Shown: positions 1-8,789 of the stretch, one piece after another
Layout: every line of letters begins with the position of its first letter
How positions within the stretch are numbered: the first letter of the stretch is position 1
Assembly: GCA_037178675.1 (NCBI GenBank)
Contig: JAYMGJ010000479.1
Coordinates: 1 to 27,372 of the forward strand
Reading direction: 5' to 3'
DNA: 27,372 nucleotides
Source of the DNA: Scleroderma bovista
Lineage: Eukaryota > Basidiomycota > Agaricomycetes > Boletales > Sclerodermataceae
Translations under genes and position numbers: made by a program
The notes under the pieces: generated by a model
The model's database searches: none
Seen by the model: the letters and a program-made list of their open reading frames with translations, nothing else
Told to the model about the DNA's origin: nothing

Positions 1-97
1 CCCAGGAAGGGCGCACGAGCCAGTGGGTCAACAGAGATCATCGAAGAGACGCAGACCAAAACGCGAGACAACAGACGACGCTCACGATACTCTTACA
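1..97 (-). repeat. Partial 3' LTR of the gypsy element
   Basis: On the minus strand a purine run (98-108) is followed directly by TGTAAGAG, the usual layout of a polypurine tract followed by a TG-starting LTR. Only the first ~97 nt of the LTR are in the window, so its length and its CA end cannot be checked. Confidence 0.55.
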
Positions 98-108
98 TTC
101 CCCCCTTC
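98..108 (-). other. Polypurine tract of the gypsy element
   Basis: Minus-strand purine run AAGGGGGGAA just before the presumed LTR start. In LTR retrotransposons this resists RNase H and primes plus-strand DNA synthesis. It lies about 20 nt after the stop codon of the last ORF. Confidence 0.6.
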
Positions 109-129
109 AAAGTTCGTCGTCATAACTTT

Positions 130-1008
130 TCACTTCTTCGGCTCTTTTTCCGTGACCATTCCTTTATCCGCTTCAACTGAAGGCTCTGTTTCCGTATCAA
201 TTTCTCCTTCCGCATCTTCTTCGGCACTCGCACTCATTGGTTCATTCAACATCTCGAGATCTTCGTCGGTTAGAATGGGCTGATCGAGGACGGAGGATTG
301 GGGGATCATAGGAGGTAAGGCGGACAGAAAAGGAGCGCGACTGGGACCCGCTACTGGAGTAGGGGTGGAAGAAGATTGGCAGGGTCCTGTTAACGTTCCT
401 GATACAGTCGGAGTGACCACAATGGGAGTCGGAAATGCGTCCGTTGATGTACCTCTAGCAGGGGTTTGGGCTTCGAAGAGGGTTGGAAGACGGTGGGTCC
501 TGTCAGTGATGGGTCCTCGCGCCAGATTACGAGCGGCGCGTTTCGCCTTACGAGTTTGGAACCCTCTGGTCATGGACGCATGTTGCTTGGTGACACGAGC
601 ACCTGACTCCCATAACAAATCGGTTAGAATTGCTTGTTGATTCTCCGTAAGTCGTCCTTCTCCTGGACCGCCAAATCCGGTTGGTTGTTCCTCCGAGACA
701 GGGCGACGAGTGCCCAAATATTCTCTGGCATCTGGGGGCGTCGTATTTTCATTAAGTGCGGGGAAACCTGGGTCCGCAAACTGTGCGGTGGAGTTTGGAT
801 GGTCTAATTCATAAGCACGGCGGAACTCCAAGTAACCATATGGCATGAGAGTATGAAGGTGCCGACGAAGAGAATCGTCGTATTCGAAGAAAGACCGGAC
901 CTGCTCCCAGTGCATACCGTAGATTTCGACGCCATTCAGTCATGATACGTGGACAATGAACCATAATGGCCCAGCGGGACGGATATGAGGGTCAGGAAGT
1001 GGGTTCAT
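130..1008 (-). pseudogene. Gypsy-associated downstream ORF with one in-frame stop
   Basis: A minus-strand reading frame begins at ATG 1006-1008 (MNPLPDPHIRPAG) and runs to a stop next to the polypurine tract. It is interrupted once by TGA at 940-942; the same frame continues without a shift for another ~260 codons. The first part includes WFIVHVS, and after the stop come EIYGMHWEQVRSFFEY and a long polar region. The tail is acidic and Ser/Pro/Thr-rich and ends EKEPKK. No enzyme motif is visible. Its place between integrase and LTR suggests an extra ORF of the retroelement rather than a host gene; its function is unknown. The single stop is either a decay mutation or, less likely, a readthrough site. 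Confidence 0.55.
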
Positions 1009-1614
1009 GGCGAATAACGAGATATTAAACGAAGTGGGAGAGTATTGAGAGTCGAGATTAATAGACGGGGATGGGAGTTTGTAACGGTTGGACTTGCGAC
1101 GTGTTGAGGGAGCGAGAGAAGAAAGCAAATGACAAGAAGGGCAGGGGCACCGTATAAAAGCGTTTGCTGACGCAACTGGTACCCCCGGGTGTTTCATCGT
1201 TTCCTTGCCCGACCGTTGATTCTGTAGATCCTCTCGGGGCGCTTGTAAATCTGAAACATCTTTCACGCCCAGAAATTTTAAATACTCGCCTAATGCTGTC
1301 GATCCCTCGAGATCTAGGTGTGGAACCCAAGTCTGGTCACCTGAAGACAATTCAACTTTGAATTCGAGATCTGCGTTGCTCCCTCGATGAGTAAGGATGC
1401 GATTAATCATCCACTCACCATTGGAACCTCCCAGTTCTGGGATTTGTTCGTTTCGACGACCAGGGAAAAGACGGTCATCGTTTGGGATGTGAATTCGTAG
1501 AAGAGAAGCATGAAATACGTTGTGTACACCACGCTGCTTGAGTGAGTCCGGTAAGTTCACACGGTAGGAACTATTACCAAAATCTTCGGTAATCAAATAA
1601 GGACCCCTCATCAC
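1009..1614 (-). pseudogene. Ty3/gypsy pol fragment: integrase C-terminal domain
   Basis: The protein starts in the GPY/F module (RGPYLITEDFGNSSYRV), continues with RGVHNVFHASLLRIHIPNDD and LFPGR, and then a chromodomain-like stretch (WMINRILTHRG, SGDQTWVPH, YLKFLGVKDVSDL). This order is typical of fungal chromovirus-like integrase tails, which bind chromatin to choose insertion sites. The zinc-binding HHCC domain and the DDE catalytic core should lie upstream but are absent: an in-frame TAA appears near 1640 and the sequence there no longer looks like pol. The codons just before RGPY look like a damaged copy of the usual DPRM segment. This frame is continuous with the downstream ORF, so the true pol stop cannot be placed. 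Confidence 0.75.
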
Positions 1615-2486
1615 GGATCTTGAGTTGACGTCGGGATCTTATCTCGATGCGTATAACATCACAAGCGGACACTGGGAACAACACACGGTCACCACAGTTC
1701 GCACCGTCGAGTCGGAACAGAGGTTACTTTACAAACTAAGGAAAACCCTACTCTCAGGACTCGCAGACGATGAGTGCCAAGGACTCTCCGAAGAACTTTG
1801 TTTGCAATCCAAACGAAATCGACATACATCTAAAAGTCCAACCTTCCTCTCTACCTCTACTCCTCAACTTAAGCGACCTCTCTCAGCTGATAGTACTCAA
1901 GCCCCAGCTACCAAGCGATTCTTCGTTCCTGAAAGTTACCTTCACCCTATGTATATACCCTCAATTGAGTATATGGTTCCTCCGCAAAATGTACCCTATG
2001 GCACGTCACTTGCGAGCCTCCCTGTAGCTGGCCCTTCCCAGGTCCGAAGCGGAGACGCCGTGGAGACAAATACCCCAACTACATTTCATAGCTCCACCAG
2101 CATTCAGTCCCCCGGTATCTCCCAGACCCCGTTATTCAACCCCAACACACCTAGCCTTCTTATTTCTCCTGCCGCTCGAACCTCGTTCCCACAACTCTCA
2201 CATCCTCCATCCAAGCGCTGGCCTAATGACTACACTGTTTCCGAGATAGCTGCTGGCTTTCGGGCGATGGATGCGATGAGTGCCCAAAGCTCCGTAATCA
2301 CCCAGCGTATGGCGTTTGAACGAGTGTTCAATTGCCGATACGTCAAAAGCACAGTGTGTCGGCACCGCGCAGTGTATAGAAAGGCGGACCCCGCAGTGCG
2401 AACATTATTTGAAGGAATGGGAAGTAATGAAAGGGCTGGTTGGGGTGAGTTTGTGAGAAGAGTTGAAGGAAGAGTAATAACTGCGG
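1601..2486 (+). pseudogene. Truncated host gene exon, unknown basidiomycete protein
   Basis: A plus-strand frame is open from 1601 (after a TAA) to 2521. Coding character begins around LTSGSYLDAYNITSGHWEQ. It includes a long Ser/Pro/Thr-rich linker, then a compact C-terminal domain with KRWPNDYTVSEIAAGFRAMD, FNCRYVKSTVCRHRAVY and AGWGEFVRRVEGR, rich in aromatic and basic residues. A perfect splice donor (GGGTAAGTC) sits at 2487, so the exon probably ends at 2486. The gypsy remnant borders it on the left and the copia LTR begins about 15 nt after the donor, so both ends are lost. I do not recognise a named domain. The frame itself is intact. It may be a transposon-dispersed gene rather than a unique host gene. 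Confidence 0.45.
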
Positions 2487-2500
2487 GTAAGTCAAAAGGG

Positions 2501-2730
2501 CTCACAGCAGACGCAGTCTAGCTGGAGGCGGACGCTGGGAGATTCAACGAAAGGACAATGTATTAGTTACTACGTATAATACTTTGTGTCTAATACGCAC
2601 CTGGGAGATTCAACGAAAGGACGAAGAACCTCCCGGTGGCTGCGCGGTGGTGGAACATGTGCGCTACCGAAAAAGGAAAGTAACTACATGGGCGCAAGTC
2701 GTACACTCGCCCTAATGCCTCTGTTCGTCA
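2501..2730 (-). repeat. Copia 3' LTR
   Basis: Matches 6988-7217 with two substitutions. On the minus strand it begins TGACGAACAGAGG directly after the purine tract. It contains an internal short direct repeat, CTGGGAGATTCAACGAAAGG (2542-2561 and 2600-2619 approx.). The outer end does not carry a CA dinucleotide, so the left limit is set by where similarity to the other LTR ends (2501 +/- 6). Confidence 0.88.
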
Positions 2731-2741
2731 CTCCCACTCGA
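2731..2741 (-). other. Copia polypurine tract
   Basis: The minus strand reads CGAGTGGGAG directly before the TGACG start of the 3' LTR and only a few nt after the polyprotein stop. A short, interrupted purine tract is normal for copia elements. Confidence 0.6.
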
Positions 2742-2748
2742 CGAGCGC

Positions 2749-5700
2749 TCAATGTTCCCCCACTCCGAGTGCGTCTCGGAACCGTTCGAATGCTTCGCGC
2801 GGAAGTTGTTTGGTAAACATATCAGCTAGCATGTCTTTGGTCGACACGTAGCGTAGGTTAACTTCCTTGCTAGCAACGCGTTCACGAATAAAATGATGTC
2901 GAATATCGATGTGTTTCGCGCGTGAGTGATTGACTGGATTATGTGCGAGCGCGATACATCCTTGATTGTCGACGTGGATCGTGGTTGCTAATATCTGTTT
3001 GAATCCCATTTCTCCTAGTAAAACTCGAAGCCATATGGCTTCCTTCGTCGCGTTCGACGCGGCCATGTATTCCGACTCGACTGTGGACAGTGCAACGGTA
3101 GGTTGCTTCTTGGATGACCAAGCTACCTTGCTCCCTGCAACGTCAAATACGAAGCCGCCGATTGATCGTCTCGTGTCTGGGTCCTGCGCCCAGTCCGAAT
3201 CTGTCCATCCAACTAAATCAATTCCGTTCGTGCCTTGTCGTCCGAGAGTCAACGAAAAATGTGCCGTCGCTTTCAGGTACCTTAGGACGCGCTTGAGTGA
3301 CTCTAGGTGAGCCTTTCCAGGATTTGCGCTGAATTGTGACAGGACTCCGACTGCATGCAAGACATCGGGGCGTGTTTGTGTGACATAGATGACGGATCCG
3401 ACGATTTGTATGTACACGAGTCCTCTCGCGTACTCTAGGTAAGCTTTGCTTTCTTCTTTTGTTTGTGGGCTTTGTGCGGCTGATAGGCGTTCCTTTGTAT
3501 TAAGTGGCGTTGACACAGGGTTCGAATTTTCCATTCCGAAGCGTTCGAGAACATCGCGGATATATGCGGTTTGATTGAGGGAAATAGTGCGCGCTGTGCG
3601 GCCGCGTTTGACCTGGATACCGAGGATATAATGGAGTTCCCCTAGGTCAGTAATTTCCACATGTTTCGCCACATCCTTCTTAAACTTTTGGACGTGCTCT
3701 AGGTTCTTTCCCGCGACGGCCATGTCATCAACGTATGCCAGGACCAGTAGAGCGACGACTCCATCTTCGTGACGGATGTACAGGCAGTCGTCCGCTTGGC
3801 TTTTCTCGAGGCCAAGTTTTCCCATTATTTCGTCAAGTTTCTTTTTCCACTGACGTCCTGCTTGTTTCAGCCCATATAGTGCCTTTGTCAACTTCCAATA
3901 CCAGCCCTCTTTGCCCTTCTCTTTCACCCCTTCCGGCACCTCCATGTAGATCTCTTCATCAAGGTCCCCTTGTAGGTAGGCTCCCACTACATCCACTTGG
4001 TGGAGCTCCCAGTCCTCATGGGCTACAATCGAGAGGAGCGTGCGGAGGGTCGTAAATTTGGCCACGGACGCAAAAGTGAGTTCGTAATCTTGTCCAGGCA
4101 CCTGATCGAAGCCCTTAGCAACGATCCTAGCTTTCAGCTTTACGACGTTTCCATCACCGTCGTGTTTTTCTTTCAAGACAATTTTGCTGCGGACTGCCTT
4201 TCGCCCATTTGGTATGTTTTTCACCCATTGAAACGTGCCGGTTCGTTTTAACTGCTCGTACTCCATCTGTATAGCCTTCTCCCACTGCTTCGAGTTGGGT
4301 GACTGGAGTGCTTCGCGGACGGTGCGTGGTTCTCCGGCGTACGTGACAAATGCAGTGCCAATGGTTTCATTTGTTGCAGCATCTGTCTCTTCTGCGGTCG
4401 TGCGATCCCCGTAGCGTTCGGGGGGTCGTCTTATACGGGTAGATGGTTCGCGTGGGGGCAAGTCTGCCCACTTTGATGCTCGAGGCTGAGGAGCCTGCTG
4501 TGGCTCAGGCACGGATGCGATGGGGATAGTTACAGGTTCATTTTTTTCAGATTCGAAGTGCCCTTCGGACTCGAAGTCAGAGGATTCTGTGGGAGTGAGT
4601 GATGACAGCTCAGATAGGGCGGGCGAAGAACTCCGTTCTTTCGCCACCGGTTGGCGTCTCCCACTGTCACTTTCCTCTGATAGGTCGACTAGTTCGTCTG
4701 TTGGGCATTGTGGTTCGTCACTTTCGATCACCGTGAGATCGTCTGGTTTTGTGTCCTCCACGAACCGGACATCTCGCGCGGTAATTAATTTACCCGTTTC
4801 GGCTTCTTCTAGTCTATACCCCTTTGTTTCATCTGCCCACCAGCCTAGCAGGCGGCATTTAATAGACGTGGCTTCTAGTTTGCCTCCTCGAACCTTCTTA
4901 GGTATATTTGCATAGGCAGTTGAGCCGAAAATGCGGAGGTGGGATATATCGGGTTTGCGGCCATTCCAAGCATGGATTGGGACAGTATCTCGTAGTGCGG
5001 ACGTGGGCGAGAGGTTGCGAATGTGCACCGCATACATAAATGCTTCTCCCCAGTACCGTAGGTCCATCTTGGCCGAGTGCAGCATGCATCTCACCATCTC
5101 GAAATAGGTCTTGATGCTTCGTTCAGCAATCCCGTTCTGTTCTGGAGCATAGGGTACTGTCGTCTCGTGTAGGATACCATTTCGTCGGCAGAAAGATTCT
5201 ACTATTGAGTTGACGAACTCAGTCCCATTGTCCGAACGCATTTTCTTCAATTTTAGACCTGACTGCCTTTCTAGCATCGTGACTACATCCTTCAAGGTGC
5301 TGGCAACTTCCTCCTTTTTTGCAAGGAGCCGTCCTACTCCGAAACGGCAACTAGCTTCAATGACCACCATGGCGTAGGCACGCTCTGTCCATGTCTCGAC
5401 TGACATCGGACCTGTGATATCCATAACGACTAGTTCCATTTTCGAGTAGACGGTGCTGCTGGTCTTAGGAAACGGTAGACGATGTGATTTGCCGAGGACG
5501 CAACCCTCGCAAACATGGTCGTATTCCTTGGGCGATGTGATGTCGAGTCCGCTGACTAATTTCTTCCGTGCCATAGCTCTAATAGCATCCAGATGCAGGT
5601 GGCCTAGACGTCGATGCCAAACCCGCATGCTCCCACTGGCGACGACGGCGAAAGCCGCCTCACTTTGCACTAGGTTTATATGATATAGTGTTGCAGTGGA

Positions 5701-6957
5701 AGTGGGAAATGACGCGCGAAATAGTTCATCCGCGCCAAGGGTAACAATTATTCCTTCCTCGTGGCTGTGGTGCTTCGCTCCGGCTCGCTGTAAGGTCCCC
5801 AAGCTGACCAAATTGGCTGCGAGCTTCGGCACATGCAGCACACCATGCAGGACAACGGTCCTTATCCCGTCGGGCAGTCGACACCGCAATTCAACTGACC
5901 CTGTACCGGCAATAGGCACATCTCGTGCATCCCCAACAGAAATGGTCTCGTTTCCCTCGTTGGCAGTGTACGAGCGGAAGTGGCCTTGATCGCAGAACAT
6001 GTGCGCGGACGCGCCGCAATCAAGTAGAACGTTGGCAGTGGCGGAGGAAACCCCTCTCAACGCCATGTATACCTGCCCAACTTCTCGAGTACCTAAATTC
6101 CGAAGGTTCCCGACGGTGAGATTTGAGCTCTCTCCGCCTCCTCGCTTGGTTTTCTCATCCTCCTCACGGCGCGGGCACTTATTGGCCCAGTGGCCAGTGC
6201 CTTTGCAGTACCGGCAGATGTCGTCAGGTTGGGGTCCCTTGCTCGACTCGTTGGACTTCCCCTTTCCCTTCTTCGACTTTTTGCCACTGTTCGTATGCAG
6301 CGCAGTCTCTGTGCCTGATTTTTCTCGCGTGCGACGATTGGCTTCGGCCTGTAGTTTCGTACTAACGATCTCGGAGGTGAGCTTATCTAGCCCAAATAAT
6401 TGAATCTTTATGAGTTCCCATGTCTGGGTCTTGGGAAGTGATAGAACGAGTGCACGCGCGACATGGATGTCTGGAAGTTCTTCGCCAGCTGCAGTGATGC
6501 GATTCCGAATATCTAGCATCTTGGCTATATGGTCGGCAATTGGCGTTCCGTCGACATATTTCTTCGTATATAGTTCCTCGAAGGAGTAGTGGACGTTTAT
6601 GTTCTGTTGGTTGTCAACGTGAATTTTCTTCCATGTATCCCACATCCCCTTCGCAGTGTTGCATTCGCTGACATGCGGCCATTGCGACGGTTCTGCGGCA
6701 CCCTTCATAAAACCCTGCGCCGCCTCATCACGTAGGTGCCAGTCGAGATACTCCTTTTTCATCGCTCTCCATTCCGTTGCTGTCGTCGTGATGGGTTGTG
6801 TTTCGGGTGGCTCAGATGGGCAAGCTTCTCGTCCGTCCGTGATCAACCAAAGATACTTGGACTGTAGGGTGGACTTCATGTTTGTGGCCCATTCTGCGTA
6901 GTTCGCACCAGAGAGTTTGGCAAACCGGAACGAGTCTGTCGATGTTGAACTCGACAT
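2749..6957 (-). CDS. Copia Gag-Pol polyprotein
   Basis: A single open frame of about 1,400 residues. An upstream in-frame ATG at 6984 would start inside the primer site, so I prefer 6957 (MSSSTSTDSFRFAKLSG). In order (numbered from the upstream ATG): copia-type Gag (ANYAEWATNMKS); CCHC zinc knuckle CRYCKGTGHWANKC near 255; aspartic protease LLDCGASAHMF near 320, with DCGA instead of the more usual DSGA; GAG-pre-integrase domain (WHRRLGHLHLDAI); integrase catalytic residues in VVMDITGP, RSDNGTEF and EQNGIAERS; reverse transcriptase with DVVGAYLQGDL near 1000 and the YVDD active site near 1082; RNase H with WTDSDWAQD, ALSTVESEYMA and VDNQGCIAL. It ends ALGVGEH just before the purine tract. All key residues are present, so it looks competent. 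It acts in virus-like particles to copy and insert the element. Confidence 0.95.
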   Translation of the reverse strand: MSSSTSTDSFRFAKLSGANYAEWATNMKSTLQSKYLWLITDGREACPSEPPETQPITTTATEWRAMKKEYLDWHLRDEAAQGFMKGAAEPSQWPHVSECNTAKGMWDTWKKIHVDNQQNINVHYSFEELYTKKYVDGTPIADHIAKMLDIRNRITAAGEELPDIHVARALVLSLPKTQTWELIKIQLFGLDKLTSEIVSTKLQAEANRRTREKSGTETALHTNSGKKSKKGKGKSNESSKGPQPDDICRYCKGTGHWANKCPRREEDEKTKRGGGESSNLTVGNLRNLGTREVGQVYMALRGVSSATANVLLDCGASAHMFCDQGHFRSYTANEGNETISVGDARDVPIAGTGSVELRCRLPDGIRTVVLHGVLHVPKLAANLVSLGTLQRAGAKHHSHEEGIIVTLGADELFRASFPTSTATLYHINLVQSEAAFAVVASGSMRVWHRRLGHLHLDAIRAMARKKLVSGLDITSPKEYDHVCEGCVLGKSHRLPFPKTSSTVYSKMELVVMDITGPMSVETWTERAYAMVVIEASCRFGVGRLLAKKEEVASTLKDVVTMLERQSGLKLKKMRSDNGTEFVNSIVESFCRRNGILHETTVPYAPEQNGIAERSIKTYFEMVRCMLHSAKMDLRYWGEAFMYAVHIRNLSPTSALRDTVPIHAWNGRKPDISHLRIFGSTAYANIPKKVRGGKLEATSIKCRLLGWWADETKGYRLEEAETGKLITARDVRFVEDTKPDDLTVIESDEPQCPTDELVDLSEESDSGRRQPVAKERSSSPALSELSSLTPTESSDFESEGHFESEKNEPVTIPIASVPEPQQAPQPRASKWADLPPREPSTRIRRPPERYGDRTTAEETDAATNETIGTAFVTYAGEPRTVREALQSPNSKQWEKAIQMEYEQLKRTGTFQWVKNIPNGRKAVRSKIVLKEKHDGDGNVVKLKARIVAKGFDQVPGQDYELTFASVAKFTTLRTLLSIVAHEDWELHQVDVVGAYLQGDLDEEIYMEVPEGVKEKGKEGWYWKLTKALYGLKQAGRQWKKKLDEIMGKLGLEKSQADDCLYIRHEDGVVALLVLAYVDDMAVAGKNLEHVQKFKKDVAKHVEITDLGELHYILGIQVKRGRTARTISLNQTAYIRDVLERFGMENSNPVSTPLNTKERLSAAQSPQTKEESKAYLEYARGLVYIQIVGSVIYVTQTRPDVLHAVGVLSQFSANPGKAHLESLKRVLRYLKATAHFSLTLGRQGTNGIDLVGWTDSDWAQDPDTRRSIGGFVFDVAGSKVAWSSKKQPTVALSTVESEYMAASNATKEAIWLRVLLGEMGFKQILATTIHVDNQGCIALAHNPVNHSRAKHIDIRHHFIRERVASKEVNLRYVSTKDMLADMFTKQLPREAFERFRDALGVGEH

Positions 6958-6973
6958 GGTAACAAGGTCGCTG

Positions 6974-6988
6974 GCAGGGCTCATAACC
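6974..6988 (-). other. Primer-binding site for half tRNA-iMet
   Basis: The plus strand here reads GCAGGGCTCATAACC, identical to the anticodon arm of fungal initiator tRNA-Met as I know it (anticodon CAU within GGGCUCAUAACC). The minus-strand RNA would pair with that stretch. Drosophila copia is known to prime from a cleaved half-molecule of initiator tRNA at this region rather than from the tRNA 3' end. The site directly follows the 5' LTR. Confidence 0.8.
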
Positions 6989-7217
6989 TCACAACAGACG
7001 CAGTCTAGCTGGAGGCGGACGCTGGGAGATTCAACGAAAGGACAATGTATTAGTTACTACGTATAATACTTTGTGTCTAATACGCACCTGGGAGATTCAA
7101 CGAAAGGACGAAGAACCTCCCGGTGGCTGCGCGGTGGTGGAACATGTGCGCTACCGAAAAAGGAAAGTAACTACATGGGCGCAAGTCGTACACTCGCCCT
7201 AATGCCTCTTTTCGTCA
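6988..7217 (-). repeat. Copia 5' LTR
   Basis: Near-identical partner of 2501-2730, presumed to hold the element's promoter. Its inner end meets the primer-binding site around 6988. The outer end (TGACG on the minus strand) is followed by ATAAC in the flanking DNA. Confidence 0.88.
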
Positions 7218-7448
7218 ATAACCGCAATACTTTTCATGTGGAAGATTCCGGGCCTGGCAAATACTCGCGTCCAGTACTATGGAGCGGTACCTTCCCCCGT
7301 ACAGCGTGTTATGCCACAGGCCCCTTTTTGCTACATACTTTGCCTAACTTCTCGTGGCACCACTTCATTACTGTAATTATTAGATCTTGGCCTGGACATC
7401 ACCGGGTTTATGGCAGAGCACTTCCGTCGTGAACCACATCGGGAGTCG
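7218..7448. other. Gene-free flank to the right of the copia element
   Basis: No coding frame with splice signals, no RNA gene and no repeat was recognised. It should be the other side of whatever the copia element interrupted, but it shows no evident continuation of the exon at 1601-2486. Confidence 0.4.
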
Positions 7449-7584
7449 CCCAACCATATTTGCTGTGCGACCCAGCTATATTCGACATTTACCCAACTAT
7501 ATTCTCTATTCGTCCTAACTATATTGACGCAGTACGCCCGTCACTCAAAGTAGTACGCCAATCGCCCAGAGCGGTACGCCCGTC
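7449..7584 (-). repeat. Dispersed repeat, copy 1 (TGGGCGA / AATATAGTTGGG motifs)
   Basis: Reverse-complemented, this segment matches 26482-26655. Shared landmarks are GTACCGC-TGGGCGATTGGCGTACT followed by several AATAT(A/G)GTTGGG-type blocks. Inside are imperfect ~21 bp units built on GGCGTACTGCGTTGGGCGA. No coding potential. It looks like a decayed copy of a small non-autonomous repeat family. Confidence 0.5.
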
Positions 7585-7593
7585 TGGCTCTGT

Positions 7594-8532
7594 TGGAATC
7601 GCGCCCCAAATTTAAGAAGCACTGTGCTTCGACCGAGCGGCAGAATCTTCTAAAACACCGTCGATGAGACCCCAAACACCCTTTTACAGAACGTTGAAGT
7701 GCATTTTGTGATATGTGGTATATTCACCATCCATCTATGTAAACCTCATTGCAACATTTACAGTAACTACCGTGTTGCACGATTCACGGCAAAGTATTTC
7801 ACTGTAAATATTGCGACACCTTATGGTCATCAGAGATCACACATGCAGGTCAACTTGTCGAAGGTGTCCGGCTGTCTATAGAGAATTAGCGCGTCTACCC
7901 ACGCCAGGGATTACGAGACGGCAACTCACCTATGTCGACAAGGTCATCCACCAGTCCTTGTAACCGCCCAAATGAGGTCCGTAGACATCGACGTCGATGC
8001 GAAAGAATCGAAGTTGAACCTCCAAACATTAGCTGGATACAAGAAGGTGAAAGAACGTATCACAAGCCACACCGCCACCCGGAAAACCCCTCGAAATGCC
8101 TAATGTGATGTCGTCGGAAGAGTGAAATTTGAATCTAGAAATATTAGTCGAACGCCAAAGATCAAGGAAACTTACATGAGCCATGGGAGCACAATGCGGT
8201 CAATGCGAGAACGTTGATTATTTTTGCTGTCAGCTGTAGGAAGCAGGGGGAGCGATGAAAGCGGCGATGGCAATGCATGGAGGAACGATAACGGAGACTG
8301 GCGCCGCCACCTTGGCAGACAGTGTCACCACACTTTCAGTATGCTTCAAGTCTCCCAGCGTTGCATGCCTCTACCAAAGCTCAAGCGCTCAACCTTCGAC
8401 ATTGTGCGAAAGTGATCAATGTTCTGTAAAAGGGTGTTTGGAGTCTTGCCTTGCCGATGGTACTTACTAAAAGAAGTAAAGACTTCTGCCGCTCGGTCGA
8501 ACTGCTGCTAGATCTTTGGAGCGCGGTTGTCC
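7594..8532. repeat. ~940 bp element with long inverted-repeat arms
   Basis: The left arm (7594-7697) reappears inverted at 8416-8532. The best blocks are TTCGACCGAGCGGCAGAA (7628-7645) against its exact complement at 8484-8501, and CCAAACACCCTTTTACAGAAC (7672-7692) against 8421-8441. A weaker match extends outward (GCGCCCCAAA against TTTGGAGCGC). The ~720 bp between the arms has no credible ORF. This layout fits a foldback or MITE-like non-autonomous DNA transposon. No target-site duplication was recognised, so its exact ends are open. It ends about 260 bp before the GMC gene start and may overlap that gene's promoter. Confidence 0.6.
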
Positions 8533-8789
8533 GGCATTCTTCAGGCTTTCCATATGAACCGGTCTTCTGATGACGGTCTGATGGATTCAATGGGCAATTT
8601 GCACTTGTTTGTACCTCACCGTTGCTATTCAAAAACACCGAGGTACGTCGATTCATTGTTTCCTCTACCCTACGCTGATCGTCTCAGTACCAGTTTGTGT
8701 CTTTAGTCAACAGAGGCTTCGTCGCGCAAGCTGAGGTCGTTTACTTCACCCTTATCGAAGTCTCTGTCCACATTTTCTGTGCTTCCCCC
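8533..8789 (+). promoter_or_regulatory. Upstream region of the GMC gene
   Basis: The stretch between the inverted-repeat element and the chosen ATG must hold the GMC promoter. The only structure seen is a 7 bp inverted repeat, GTACCTC (8611-8617) and GAGGTAC (8640-8646), spaced 22 bp apart. No clear TATA box was found. The frame is open upstream of the ATG back to 8697, but without an ATG. Confidence 0.3.

Larger units (their letters stand above)
1..1630 (-). mobile_element. Ty3/gypsy retrotransposon, 3' remnant
   Basis: Read on the minus strand, this segment has the order expected at the 3' end of a basidiomycete gypsy element: the integrase C-terminal module, an extra ORF, a polypurine tract, then the start of the 3' LTR, which runs off the window's left edge. 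Reverse transcriptase, RNase H and the integrase core are missing, because the sequence changes to an unrelated plus-strand coding segment around 1612-1640. No second LTR or target-site duplication is visible at that junction. The element is therefore truncated by rearrangement or deletion. The in-frame stop at 940-942 also suggests decay. The exact right boundary is uncertain by about 20-30 bp. Confidence 0.8.
2501..7217 (-). mobile_element. Complete Ty1/copia LTR retrotransposon
   Basis: About 4.7 kb, transcribed leftward. From 5' to 3' on the minus strand: LTR (7217-6988), primer-binding site (6988-6974), one uninterrupted gag-pol frame (6957-2749), polypurine tract (2741-2731) and LTR (2730-2501). 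The gene order protease, integrase, reverse transcriptase, RNase H defines copia rather than gypsy. The LTRs appear to differ at only two positions (2507/6994 and 2723/7210) over ~230 bp, so the insertion looks recent, and no coding damage was seen. No direct repeat touches both ends; ATAAC occurs at 7218-7222, directly outside the right end, and at 2477-2481, about 20 nt outside the left end. Confidence 0.93.

Noticed and set aside
2586..2816. Short plus-strand frame repeated at 7073-7432
   Set aside because: It is simply the LTR sequence, present twice, read in one frame.
7218..7222. ATAAC taken as a standard 5 bp copia target-site duplication
   Set aside because: The left ATAAC is about 20 nt away from the LTR similarity, so it cannot be claimed as an adjacent duplication; reported only as a question.
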